Under the pieces are notes generated by a model, which searched no databases, had not been told where the DNA came from, and saw only the letters and a list, made by a program, of their open reading frames with translations. Below, one piece after another: positions 33,983-42,931 of a stretch of 64,000 nt of DNA. How positions within the stretch are numbered: the first letter of the stretch is position 1; the number at the start of each line of letters is the position of its first letter. Source of the DNA: Bacteroidia bacterium (lineage in GTDB: Bacteria > Bacteroidota > Bacteroidia > 2-12-FULL-35-15); contig JAURXZ010000035.1 in NCBI GenBank assembly GCA_030654175.1, positions 186,001-250,000 of the forward strand, written 5' to 3'. The position numbers and the translations under genes were made by a program.

Positions 33983-34065
33983 ACGTCATTGCGAAGGAGG
34001 TACGACTGAAGCAATCTCGCACCAAGTATATGAGATTGCTTCGGGCAAAGGCCCTTGCAATGACG
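33983..34065. repeat. 83-bp palindromic element (ACGTCATTGC...GCAATGACGT)
   Basis: Terminal arms ACGTCATTGC and GCAATGACGT are perfect inverse repeats. An inner pair GAAGCAATCTC / GAGATTGCTTC also matches over 11 bp, around a 12-13 nt AT-rich loop (GCACCAAGTATAT). It lies after the response regulator stop and has the look of a non-autonomous palindromic repeat or a strong terminator. Confidence 0.7.
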
Positions 34066-34223
34066 TTCGGTATAAGATTTTTTTATTAAACAAACGATGC
34101 TGTATCATAATTTTAAAATCTATGAATCAGAGGCTAATACTTTGGAACAACTTAATTATAATGACTCTATGGACATACACTAATCAATGTTTTCAATTAA
34201 CCTGGAATAAAAAATTTATACTT

Positions 34224-35159
34224 ATGAAACAGTTAATACTCTCTTTAGCATTTCTATCTAGCAGCATTTTTTTAATTGCTCAGGATCCACATTTCTCGCA
34301 ATTCAATACTTCACGGATCTATACCAATCCTGCATTTACAGGAACCGACAGCACATTGGTGCTTGCTACAGGATATAGAATGCAATGGCCAAATATTGAT
34401 GGTGGTTATAACACTTTTCACTTTTCTGCCGACCAGTATGTTCACTTTTTAAGAGGTGGTTTCGGGATCAATATTATGAATGATAATGCTGGCAATGGTA
34501 CACTCATTACCAGCAGAATAGATGTTAACTATGCCCCACATTATGAATTATTCAATCATAAATTAGCTATACAACCTGCTATTAGCATAGGTTTATTCAA
34601 GAAAACCATTGATTGGAGTAAATTAACATTTGGAGACCAAATAGACCCACAAACAGGATTTATTTACAACACGAATGAAAACGGCCGTTTGCAATCAAAA
34701 TCTGGCATTGATTTTTCTGCAGGTTTACTCGTATATAGCAACAAATTTTATGGTGGATTAGCTGCTCATCATCTAACACAACCCGATGAAGGACTTATGG
34801 GAATTAGCAAATTGCCGATGAAAATAACTATGCACACAGGAGCTAATCTGAGTTTTAATAACAAAAACTTTATTTTCTCTCCCAATATTTTATTTATGAG
34901 GCAAGTAGATTTTCAGAATTTTCTGCCGGGAATAAGCGCAAAATACAAATGGGCGGTTTTGGGACTCAGCTATAGAAATCAGGATGCGTTTATCATAAAT
35001 GCAGGATTTCAAAATCGTTTTTTAAAAATTGCATATTCCTACGATTATACTGTTTCCAAGCTTACCAATAAAACTGGAGGAAGTCATGAAATTCAGTTGG
35101 CATGGTTTCTTCATTATCAGAAAAAAGTTTGTAGAATAAAAACGATACGATTGATTTAG
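34224..35159 (+). CDS. PorP/SprF-family outer-membrane protein of the type IX secretion system
   Basis: The frame extends back to 34122, but the ATG at 34224 (MKQLILSLAFLSSSIFLIAQ) begins a proper signal peptide and is preferred, giving 311 residues. The mature start QDPHFSQFNTSRIYTNPAFTG is split but is the recognisable PorP/SprF opening, and the rest consists of amphipathic beta strands of an outer-membrane barrel (GGFGINIMNDNAG, DFSAGLLVYSNKFYGGLAAHH). Such barrels assist secretion of specific cargo, often type B CTD proteins. Its 3' end is 1 nt from the convergent CHU_C lipoprotein gene. Confidence 0.9.
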   Translation: MKQLILSLAFLSSSIFLIAQDPHFSQFNTSRIYTNPAFTGTDSTLVLATGYRMQWPNIDGGYNTFHFSADQYVHFLRGGFGINIMNDNAGNGTLITSRIDVNYAPHYELFNHKLAIQPAISIGLFKKTIDWSKLTFGDQIDPQTGFIYNTNENGRLQSKSGIDFSAGLLVYSNKFYGGLAAHHLTQPDEGLMGISKLPMKITMHTGANLSFNNKNFIFSPNILFMRQVDFQNFLPGISAKYKWAVLGLSYRNQDAFIINAGFQNRFLKIAYSYDYTVSKLTNKTGGSHEIQLAWFLHYQKKVCRIKTIRLI

Positions 35160-35160
35160 G

Positions 35161-35562
35161 TTACTTGAACAGCGTAACCATTCCAACATATTCATAAGGT
35201 GCGTCAACGTCATCGGTAATAATCAATTTGTAAATGTAATTACCAATTGGAACAAAGTCCGCAGAAGCGTGATTCTTGCCATCCCAACCACTGTTCTTAT
35301 TAGTTGTTTCAAAAATCTGGTTGTTATTTTTATTAAGGATTTTAAAATTGTGTAAATCGTATTGTCCAAACGGACGGAAAATATCATTGTTCCCATCACC
35401 ATTTGGAGAAAACGTATTTGGGATATAAACTGAAAACAAAGTATCTGTGGAGCCGTTACGGATTTTATACCAATGTGTATAGGAAATAGGTTCTTCAGGT
35501 TTTTCTTTCTTACAAGAAAAAAACAAAACACTTACAAAAACAAATAGGATAATTTTATTCAT
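35161..35562 (-). CDS. Tiny lipoprotein consisting of a type B T9SS C-terminal (CHU_C) domain
   Basis: 133 residues. A lipoprotein signal (LFVFVSVLFFSC, lipid Cys17) is followed after a short linker by a complete gliding-motility-associated C-terminal domain: IPNTFSPNGDGNNDIF, FKILNKNNNQIFE, GWDGKNHASADFVPIGNYIY and a final strand YVGMVTLFK. Normally this domain sits at the end of large cargo; here it is nearly the whole protein. Its gene ends 1 nt from the PorP/SprF gene, suggesting a functional pair. Confidence 0.85.
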   Translation of the reverse strand: MNKIILFVFVSVLFFSCKKEKPEEPISYTHWYKIRNGSTDTLFSVYIPNTFSPNGDGNNDIFRPFGQYDLHNFKILNKNNNQIFETTNKNSGWDGKNHASADFVPIGNYIYKLIITDDVDAPYEYVGMVTLFK

Positions 35563-35646
35563 AAGGTAAAACTACAATAAACATTCATCGATCACAAATT
35601 CTTTTAAAAGCGCAACATTCAACAATTTTGATCTATCCGGGCTTAA

Positions 35647-35913
35647 TTATTCCTTAATAGTTTGTTCTGGAACAACAGGTTTTACAGTCCCTTCCTCGTC
35701 TTTTTCCATCACTTCAATTATAATAAACATTAAAAGCAAAACCAATAAAATAATAAGAAACACCCTTAAATGTTTAAATTTATGTAAAGGGGTTTTGTAC
35801 AAAGGCTTTGTAGCTAATTGATACTTGTATATCAGCTTTTTAAAGTCTTTGTGTTTATTGATCTGGTCGTCAGGCAAATCAGGTTTATCAATATTAAAAT
35901 TTAAATCTGTCAT
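35647..35913 (-). CDS. Small single-pass membrane protein next to the ECF sigma gene
   Basis: 88 residues: a charged N-terminal part (1-49), one hydrophobic helix (RVFLIILLVLLLMFIIIEV, about 50-68) and a short acidic tail. It follows the sigma factor gene by 77 nt on the same strand. The position suggests an anti-sigma or accessory protein, but no zinc-binding HxxxCxxC anti-sigma motif is present, so function is unassigned. Confidence 0.65.
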   Translation of the reverse strand: MTDLNFNIDKPDLPDDQINKHKDFKKLIYKYQLATKPLYKTPLHKFKHLRVFLIILLVLLLMFIIIEVMEKDEEGTVKPVVPEQTIKE

Positions 35914-35990
35914 TGGTATTCTTGATTGTTGATCTTTTTTTACATTAAACCCTCAGGTGTAAAGCATTTGTCAATGTCAAAATTTATAAT

Positions 35991-36554
35991 TTAAAATTTT
36001 GTTTTTAACACTTTTTTTAATTTATCTAAAATACGATATACTTTTACTTTTGCATTATTCTCTGTAATACCAATAATTACGCCAATCTCCGCAAAAGAGC
36101 GTTTTTCAAAAAAACGTAATTCTATCAATTGAATATCGTCACCATCCAGTTTTTTCAAAGCAGCCATCATTCTTTGTTGTCCAAGTGTATTGTCCTCCTC
36201 CTGCACCTCCATTACTATCTGACTGATACTTTTTTGTTCCAGACTAACGACCCTATGTGCATTGCTTTTTCTAAAATACATATTAATTTCGTTAAAAGCA
36301 ATCCGAAACAACCATGCTGAAAAGGGTACACCCTTAAATACATATTTTTTAATATTAATAAGTGCTTTCAAAAACACTTGCGAAGTAATATCAGCACTAA
36401 GGTCTTCATTTCCGGTCCTTCGGTAAATAAATACAAAAATTGATTTGTAATATTTTTCATACAACACATCAAACTGCGCAGGATTAAGCTTTGCAGCTTC
36501 CACTTGCTGCATTTCCAGATCTAAATCAGTATCATTTTTATGATGTATGTTCAC
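35991..36554 (-). CDS. ECF-type sigma-70 family RNA polymerase sigma factor
   Basis: 187 residues. Region 2 (about 25-95) shows FDVLYEKYYKSIFVFIYRRTG, DITSQVFLKAL and WLFRIAFNEINMYFRK; region 4 (about 125-185) has LIELRFFEKRSFAEIGVIIG, an HTH recognising the -35 element. There is no sigma-1.1 or region 3, typical of group 4 factors. It lies between gldM and the small membrane protein gene and may control envelope or T9SS-related functions; that is a positional guess. Confidence 0.92.
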   Translation of the reverse strand: MNIHHKNDTDLDLEMQQVEAAKLNPAQFDVLYEKYYKSIFVFIYRRTGNEDLSADITSQVFLKALINIKKYVFKGVPFSAWLFRIAFNEINMYFRKSNAHRVVSLEQKSISQIVMEVQEEDNTLGQQRMMAALKKLDGDDIQLIELRFFEKRSFAEIGVIIGITENNAKVKVYRILDKLKKVLKTKF

Positions 36555-36676
36555 CGTGCTATGCTATTTTAAAACAATATAATGCGGGTAAAGGTAAAAA
36601 GATACAGGTTAACTAAATTAAAAATTTAAAACAATGAATAATCCTGAGGCAGAGACTCGAGGTTTCTGTTAAATAT

Positions 36677-36738
36677 TTGCCACAGATTGCACAAATTAAC
36701 ACTTAGAAATTTATGATAATTTGTGAAATCTGTGGCAA
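36677..36738. repeat. Inverted repeat with 22-bp arms downstream of gldM
   Basis: The left arm TTGCCACAGATTGCAC plus AAATTA (36677-36698) pairs with 36717-36738 with a single mismatch. The 18-nt loop is AT-rich. It lies between the gldM stop and the sigma factor start and may terminate the gldM transcript or represent a mobile palindromic repeat. Confidence 0.7.
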
Positions 36739-36778
36739 AGAACTAACAACAACAAAGGTCTAAACAAGAAAACTCTGA

Positions 36779-38374
36779 TCAATTCACTTTCAATGTTAAA
36801 GGACTCAAATTTACAGCTATTCCATCTGGTCCAACCGCTACTATTTTTTCAAATCGCACTTTATCATTTCGTTTTAGTTTTTTATAGATCTTATGTAATT
36901 CATCCGTTATGTTATTCCCATTTACAGGAACATTAAGATATAAACCTTTAGCAGGATAGGACATTTCAAAAGATATTATTTTACAGACCACATCAAACTC
37001 AAAGTCTTCGTAATGAGCAAAGATCCCTCTTTCGGCTTCAAATTTATCCTGACTCATATTTCCCTCCATTGTTATTTTCCCAATTCTGGCAACCGGTTTC
37101 GGCACACGTTTCACCCTGAAACTCATCACACCCATATTACGTTTTTCTCCATTTTCCATTGTTGCAAAAACAGTCACATCTACTTTAGGTCCACTTTTTA
37201 CATTTACCATGTATTTACCATTCCCATTGTTTTTTAACTGAGCATTAGTAGTCGACACAGTCAATCGTTCATTGGGTATGCCGGGAACAGAAACAGAAAT
37301 AGGGTTATCCAATCCAAGATATACTACGTTCATTTTTTCAGCCGAAACGGTTAATGCAGGACGGGCAACAATGTATTCCGATTTAAAAGGAAACAGTACA
37401 TCTTTCCCTTTTGGAGATTTTATTTTGATAGTTCCCGAATAACTCACCATTCCTTCTCTATCTGCCTTTGCAATATATTTACCCAAGCCATTTTCTACCT
37501 CCACTGAATTGGGCGTTTCATCAAATGTTTTGGTTGCTTCATTATATTTTCCAACCAATATTTCCGGCTTTTTTGTTTTACTGAATGCCGCAATAAATAC
37601 ATCTGCTTTATAGCTTTCACCAAGTAATACATAGTTACTTTGAGGAATTACTTTGGCAGCAATGGTATCAAATTTCATTGCATCAGTGTCGTTTTGTTTC
37701 AGAAGATAATCTACAACGATCGACTCTGCATTTTTTACATCATTTTTTAGTTTAGACAATATTGTAATGCTGGCAACCAAAGGGCGGTGAAAGAAATTAT
37801 ACAATTCCCAATTTTCATTATTTCCTTTATTCTTGGGGTCTTCTGTGTCGATATCCAGGATAATATTTTTTTTATCTTCCGCTAAAATGCAATTGCTTAA
37901 TTGTTCTCTAAAAGCAATTAATTTATTTTTTAATTTACGGGATGCTCCTGCAGCGCCATCTTCTGAATCACCAATTAAAATATTGGTAGGTATATCATAA
38001 TTGTCTTTACTTTTTATATCAACCATTTGCAGGGTATCAGCAGCACTTTGCTCGATACCATCGGTTTTTGCAACCAATTGTTTTTGCAGTTTATCAATAA
38101 AATCAGTTAATTCAGATGAATGTTTTTTAACCTGCTGAGCTAATTTCCAATTTGGTGTTACACGAACCGGGTCGATACTTTTTGCAAGATCAAAATCGGC
38201 ATACAAATTTTCATTGCGGTTGGTGAAATTACTTGTTGTATTTTCCAATCCTTTATTTACTACTACAAATGCATCTAAAATATCTTTAGAAACATTTAGT
38301 GCTAACAATGCGGTGAGTACTAAGTACATCATACCGATCATTTTTTGGCGGGGGCTATCTTTTCCTGAGGACAT
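36779..38374 (-). CDS. gldM: GldM/PorM homologue, type IX secretion motor protein
   Basis: 531 residues, close to the usual GldM size. The N-terminus (SSGKDSPRQKMIGMMYLVLT) matches GldM, with the single membrane helix at about 13-30, followed by a helical periplasmic domain (to about 225) and beta-rich domains to the C-terminus. GldM with GldL forms the proton-driven motor that powers T9SS export and gliding. Here it is alone: gldK, gldL and gldN are not adjacent (nuclease gene upstream, sigma factor downstream). It may be a second copy or a rearranged locus. A small hairpin AATACT/AGTATT lies in its leader (38397-38414). Confidence 0.9.
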   Translation of the reverse strand: MSSGKDSPRQKMIGMMYLVLTALLALNVSKDILDAFVVVNKGLENTTSNFTNRNENLYADFDLAKSIDPVRVTPNWKLAQQVKKHSSELTDFIDKLQKQLVAKTDGIEQSAADTLQMVDIKSKDNYDIPTNILIGDSEDGAAGASRKLKNKLIAFREQLSNCILAEDKKNIILDIDTEDPKNKGNNENWELYNFFHRPLVASITILSKLKNDVKNAESIVVDYLLKQNDTDAMKFDTIAAKVIPQSNYVLLGESYKADVFIAAFSKTKKPEILVGKYNEATKTFDETPNSVEVENGLGKYIAKADREGMVSYSGTIKIKSPKGKDVLFPFKSEYIVARPALTVSAEKMNVVYLGLDNPISVSVPGIPNERLTVSTTNAQLKNNGNGKYMVNVKSGPKVDVTVFATMENGEKRNMGVMSFRVKRVPKPVARIGKITMEGNMSQDKFEAERGIFAHYEDFEFDVVCKIISFEMSYPAKGLYLNVPVNGNNITDELHKIYKKLKRNDKVRFEKIVAVGPDGIAVNLSPLTLKVN

Positions 38375-38504
38375 GGCTGTTGGGGTTTTTAAGGTGAATA
38401 CTTAGTTGAGTATTTGACCTCATAATACAGCTGTTCAAAAAAAGATACAGTTATTGGAAATTAAAAAAAGAATTTAGTAAATACCTTCTCGACCCTGTTC
38501 AAAC

Positions 38505-38622
38505 AATGTCGTTTAATTAAGAAAAAATCAGCCCCCAGTCTTCGACAAGCTCTGACTGACTGCGCGCTGGTCATATTGAGCTTGTCGAAATATGTGCGAT
38601 GGCATCTCAACTAAACGACATT
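38505..38622. repeat. 118-bp element with nested inverted repeats
   Basis: Outer arms AATGTCGTTTA (38505-38515) and TAAACGACATT (38612-38622) are perfect. Inside, TTCGACAAGCTC (38541-38552) and GAGCTTGTCGAA (38578-38589) are also perfect, around a GC-rich 25-nt loop. It lies in the 305-nt gap between gldM and the nuclease gene; the rest of that gap holds nothing recognisable. Confidence 0.7.
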
Positions 38623-38679
38623 CAAGAAAGAGCGCGTGAGAGAATGAATAAGAAATTTTGAATGTATAATTGGCAAGGT

Positions 38680-41562
38680 CTATCGATTACAGATCCCTTT
38701 AAAAGCGCAGTACTCGCAATTATTATAATCGACAGTTTGTTTAAATTCAATTTCGGGATTGAATATTTCAGAAAGTATATTTCCCAATTGTTCTTCGAAT
38801 TTATTTAAAATAGGGACGTTCAATAAATCACTATTATTTATTTTAACGGTTTTTAATCCGGCACTTAACTCCCGAAAGGTAATAATACCGGAGACCATAT
38901 TGTCCAGTATAGCAGGATTCATCTTTTGATACATCCATGCGTACATCAATAACTGAAAGCTTTTTGCAAGTGTGCTATCCGTTTGTATGTTGCTCCATTC
39001 TTCCAGTTTTAATTCTTTACTATCTGCAATACCTGTTTTGTAATCAATGATACGCGTGAGGCTGCCAACATTATCAATACGATCGGCATTGCCATGTAAC
39101 TTTATTGTTTGATCGTTAATGGTTAATGTTGTTTCAAGTTTCTGCTCCAGATTTTTTATGATAAGGGGCGTACTGTCTTTCTCATATTTGCCAATGGCTT
39201 TAATTTCAGAATCTAAAAAATTATTGAGGAATTTTAATGCCACCTTGATCGTCAATAAGTTTTTCCCATAACTTATTTCAGTTTTACTGTACTCCTTTTC
39301 AAAAACACTTATGGTAAGTGTTTCCACCTGCTTTTTTAGTTCTTTAATATCGGCTGCATTTATTTTTTTTCCAATAAATGGCTGATAGAGTGTTTCCAGA
39401 ACTTCGTGAATGGTGTTACCCAAAGTATCCGCACCAATGGTTTCTTCAACTTCCTCTGCTTCTCTTAATCCGGCAATTGCCTGAAAATAAAATTGCAAAG
39501 AACAGTTGCGGTAGGTATTTAAAAGAGATGGAGAAAAACCTTTAGCAGCTTTTGCAGCTTTTGCATTTAATTTTTCAATGATCGCTGCTGTTTTTGGTAT
39601 GCTGATCACATTCCCTGTATTATCAACATTTACCGGAATGTTAACCAGTTTTTCTTCGATCACTACATTCTTATTTACTTTCGGCAATTCATGGATCAAC
39701 TGCGTTAAAAAACGACTTTTTTCTCCACTGCCGAGTGCATCACTCTCTGTATTATAAAGCAAATAAATGTTTTTTGCACGTTGGATCAAACGATAAAAAT
39801 GGTAGGCGAAAATCGCATCCTTATCATTGTATGTGGGCAAACCGAAATAACGTTTTAATTCAAAAGGGATAAATGAATTCATCGTTTTACCGGATGGTAA
39901 AATATCCTCGTTACAGGATAAAAGAATAATATTCTCGAAATCAAGCGTACGTGTTTCAAGCATCCCCATCACTTGTAAACCCATTAAAGGCTCCCCATAA
40001 AAGGGCAAGGTGGTGCTTCTTACAATTTGCTTGAGAATGTTCTGCAATGTTTTCAGATCAACGATACTACCGGGGTAATCAATCATAAGCGCTTGTATGC
40101 GCTTTATTATTTTGGTAAAAGCAAACAAATATTCCAACTCAAGGCTTGCATTATTTTTTGATGAATTACCTTGTTGTGCAACTATGGCATTTTTTAAGGT
40201 ATCAATTAAATAATGTACACAAGCAATGGCATCAGCAGGAGTTTGCCAGTGTTTAAATAAGGGTCGTAAAATATCAAGCGTATCTTCCTGTTTTTCTGTG
40301 ATTATTTTTTCGAGTGTCGAAAATGCAGCGAATACAATATTTCTATCCTGAATTGCCTTTATAACAGGCTTAACAGAGTTATGATGATCTTTATTGAAAA
40401 TTAAAATAGTACTGAAGGGATGGCTCAATAGTTTTAACAGATCCTTGTGATAAAAACTATATTTCTCTTTTCCCTGGCTTAGTTTTATAGCGTTGGTATG
40501 CAGATTAAAAACAAGGTCGAAGTATCCTGCAATAGGCGTATTCTTTAAGGGATAACCCATCGTTACATTTATATCCTCAATATTTTCGGGGAGAGAATGT
40601 AAAACAGGGAATAACAAATTTTCATCGGCAAGCACCAATGCGGTGTTTTGCAGGCTGACATGTTCTTTTTGAAAGGCTGCTACTAAATTACCTGCAACCT
40701 TTGCTTGCGCCACATTTTTGGCAGCACCAATAATCGTGATGTGTTTATCTTCAGTGGAAAGTAGGTTTTCTTCAAATACAATATTTTTACCCGGGATCTT
40801 TTTAAAGCTCCCGTGATTATCATATTTACGAATGAATTTACCGGCTTCCTGCCGGATATCATTTATATAATAACTATCGGTATCCCATATAATTTCAGCT
40901 TTCCCGAGATCTAACAGCTTTTCAATGATCTGTTCTTCCGCTTTATTGAGGGCATTAAAACCCGCAAAAATTATTTTTTTCCAGGGGTGTTTATTTATTC
41001 TTTCCTCAATAGTGGAAGCAACTATTTTATATGCTAACCCTTGGTAGGCTTGATGTTTATCCAACAACCTTTTATTAAAATCAAAATAGTAGGTTCCCAA
41101 CGACTGCCAGAAACTCAGGTATTGTTGTTGGAAATCAGTAAGTCCTTCATCGCTGTTTAAACTCCAGGCTTCAAGCTCCTTTATATCTTTTAAATTTCCA
41201 AACAATTGTGTTCCATCCACCAAATAACGATCTATCTCATTCAGATCACTTAATAAGATCTGGCCCCATTTACTGAATTCATCGAAGCTCTCTACTTCAT
41301 TTTTATTGACATTTTTTACGGTTTCGTATAATTCGAATAATAAGGTAGTAGAATCTGCAATTTCCAATTCGGCAAGCAGTGCAACAAAATCCTCGGTTGC
41401 ATAAATTTCAGGGCTCCAAAATGTTTTTTTGAGATTATTGGCAAAGTGGGTTTTCAAAAACAATCCGGCCCTTCGGTTCGGAAGGACAATACATAGTTCA
41501 CTTATGTCGTCACCATATTTTTCGCACAGATGTTTTACCGTTTTTTCGAGGAAGGATTGCAT
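38680..41562 (-). CDS. AddB-like helicase-nuclease subunit (PD-(D/E)XK nuclease family)
   Basis: 960 residues. The N-terminal part is a degenerate helicase-like fold (LCIVLPNRRAGLFLKTHF near 22-39). The C-terminal nuclease domain has the core RIIDYKTG with catalytic Asp and Lys, preceded by GNADRID. Four Cys that could bind a 4Fe-4S cluster are present: one in YRNCSLQFYF and three in the C-terminal CEYCAFKGICNR, as in AddB. It likely works in double-strand-break processing. The partner AddA/RecB-type helicase is not adjacent, which is unusual. Confidence 0.88.
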   Translation of the reverse strand: MQSFLEKTVKHLCEKYGDDISELCIVLPNRRAGLFLKTHFANNLKKTFWSPEIYATEDFVALLAELEIADSTTLLFELYETVKNVNKNEVESFDEFSKWGQILLSDLNEIDRYLVDGTQLFGNLKDIKELEAWSLNSDEGLTDFQQQYLSFWQSLGTYYFDFNKRLLDKHQAYQGLAYKIVASTIEERINKHPWKKIIFAGFNALNKAEEQIIEKLLDLGKAEIIWDTDSYYINDIRQEAGKFIRKYDNHGSFKKIPGKNIVFEENLLSTEDKHITIIGAAKNVAQAKVAGNLVAAFQKEHVSLQNTALVLADENLLFPVLHSLPENIEDINVTMGYPLKNTPIAGYFDLVFNLHTNAIKLSQGKEKYSFYHKDLLKLLSHPFSTILIFNKDHHNSVKPVIKAIQDRNIVFAAFSTLEKIITEKQEDTLDILRPLFKHWQTPADAIACVHYLIDTLKNAIVAQQGNSSKNNASLELEYLFAFTKIIKRIQALMIDYPGSIVDLKTLQNILKQIVRSTTLPFYGEPLMGLQVMGMLETRTLDFENIILLSCNEDILPSGKTMNSFIPFELKRYFGLPTYNDKDAIFAYHFYRLIQRAKNIYLLYNTESDALGSGEKSRFLTQLIHELPKVNKNVVIEEKLVNIPVNVDNTGNVISIPKTAAIIEKLNAKAAKAAKGFSPSLLNTYRNCSLQFYFQAIAGLREAEEVEETIGADTLGNTIHEVLETLYQPFIGKKINAADIKELKKQVETLTISVFEKEYSKTEISYGKNLLTIKVALKFLNNFLDSEIKAIGKYEKDSTPLIIKNLEQKLETTLTINDQTIKLHGNADRIDNVGSLTRIIDYKTGIADSKELKLEEWSNIQTDSTLAKSFQLLMYAWMYQKMNPAILDNMVSGIITFRELSAGLKTVKINNSDLLNVPILNKFEEQLGNILSEIFNPEIEFKQTVDYNNCEYCAFKGICNR

Positions 41563-41609
41563 GCAACGAAATTAAGGATTATAAATTGAAAATTGCGTAT
41601 GTGCAGGAA

Positions 41610-41637
41610 TTGATGCATTTAAAATACCTTATATTTG
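41610..41637 (+). promoter_or_regulatory. Bacteroidota-type promoter of the OmpA-like gene
   Basis: TTG (41610-41612), 17 nt, then TATATTTG (41630-41637), an exact TAnnTTTG match. The promoter lies inside the longest possible reading frame (TTG at 41586), which argues that translation begins at the ATG at 41658. Confidence 0.5.
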
Positions 41638-41657
41638 AAGAACACAACATCATACCA

Positions 41658-42896
41658 ATGGCTGGTAAAAAAAATATATTCCATTTTTTAAAAACTTATA
41701 AACCCACTTTTGTAATTATAAAATGGAGTATAGCCAGTATTATAATAGTCGGTGCTACGTCAGCACTGATCTATTATGCTTCTACAAAAACAGACACCGA
41801 TTCCTTTGTAAAAGTTGATAAAACATCCCCTATTGGAAACAACAAAGATTCATCAAAACATATATCGGAAAATATCGTTGTTGACGCAAAAATTGAAATA
41901 GCCGGTAAACCAATTTTTTACAATACTATTCCAACGGGTCCCGGTGTCCAAGAAATCAAAAACATTTTAAAAGAAAATTCCGATTGTACCAGCCCTATCC
42001 TGGTTAAAGATTCAATTTTATTCTCACCCCACTCTCCAAAAGGAACAGGTAACATTATTGAAATTAAGGATAACAAACCTGATGACACACTTTATTTCGA
42101 AAAAGAACACAATACGGTATGGTACAAATTCATTGCAAAAGAAAGTGGTAACCTCACATTTGATATTATTCCTGTAAATCAAAACGATGATTACGACTTT
42201 ATTTTATACAGGTATAATGGAAAAAACTTTTCTTCGAATGTGATTGAAAAAAAAATCAAACCTCTTCGTACGTGTATTTCAAGAAACGATAAGAAACTAA
42301 AAAGTATGACAGGACTTTCATTAGCCGAATCGTCCAAAAATTATATCCACTCCGGATTAGGAGCTTCTTATGTAAAATATGTTCTTGTAAAGAAAGGAGA
42401 AATATTTTATCTGCTGCTTGACAATGTAAACGCCAATGGTAAGGGACATAGCATACGCTTTCATTATAAGACCTTTGCTTCGGGTGAATTACACGTAGGG
42501 CTCCAGATCCCATACAACAGCATCACCTTTAAAGATAGTGACTATGCATTTAGGAAAGGTTCACAACCTGCCTTGGATAGTTTGTATCAGTTTCTTATAA
42601 AAAATCCAACATTACAAATTGAGGTGCAGGGACATGTAAATAAACCCTACAATGGATCCATTGTAAAGGTGCGTAAGGGCGAAACGTATACAGAGCTTGA
42701 GCTTTCACAAAAAAGAGCAGAAGCTATTTGTGAGTTTCTTATCAAAAAAGGTGTTGACTCCAAAAGATTAGTCAGCAAAGGATATGGAAGCACGAGAATG
42801 ATAAAACCCAGTCCCAAAACAACAAAAGAATGCCTCATGAATATACGTGCTGAAATAGTGATCATGTCATTGGACTATAAAAAGGATATGGATTAG
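41658..42896 (+). CDS. OmpA-family C-terminal domain protein, inner-membrane anchored
   Basis: I start at ATG 41658 (MAGKKNIFHF), downstream of a good promoter; a TTG at 41586 would extend the frame but includes the promoter. The product has about 412 residues: one membrane helix (about 23-43), a linker, a pre-peptidase-like beta domain (about 130-285, with DTLYFEKEHNTVWYKFIAKE split by strands), and an OmpA-like peptidoglycan-binding domain (about 295-405: LQIEVQGHVN, LSQKRAEAICEFL, VSKGYGSTR). It probably links the cytoplasmic membrane to peptidoglycan, MotB-like in topology. Small exported proteins follow. Confidence 0.85.
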   Translation: MAGKKNIFHFLKTYKPTFVIIKWSIASIIIVGATSALIYYASTKTDTDSFVKVDKTSPIGNNKDSSKHISENIVVDAKIEIAGKPIFYNTIPTGPGVQEIKNILKENSDCTSPILVKDSILFSPHSPKGTGNIIEIKDNKPDDTLYFEKEHNTVWYKFIAKESGNLTFDIIPVNQNDDYDFILYRYNGKNFSSNVIEKKIKPLRTCISRNDKKLKSMTGLSLAESSKNYIHSGLGASYVKYVLVKKGEIFYLLLDNVNANGKGHSIRFHYKTFASGELHVGLQIPYNSITFKDSDYAFRKGSQPALDSLYQFLIKNPTLQIEVQGHVNKPYNGSIVKVRKGETYTELELSQKRAEAICEFLIKKGVDSKRLVSKGYGSTRMIKPSPKTTKECLMNIRAEIVIMSLDYKKDMD

Positions 42897-42915
42897 TAAT
42901 AATGCTTTAATGGCT

Positions 42916-42923
42916 TATATTTG
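42916..42923 (+). promoter_or_regulatory. Candidate -7 box TATATTTG before the 148-residue gene
   Basis: An exact TAnnTTTG match. Transcription starting about 7 nt later would leave ATG 42932 without a leader and favour ATG 42944 or 42980. No good -33 was seen. Confidence 0.35.
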
Positions 42924-42931
42924 ATTAATGC

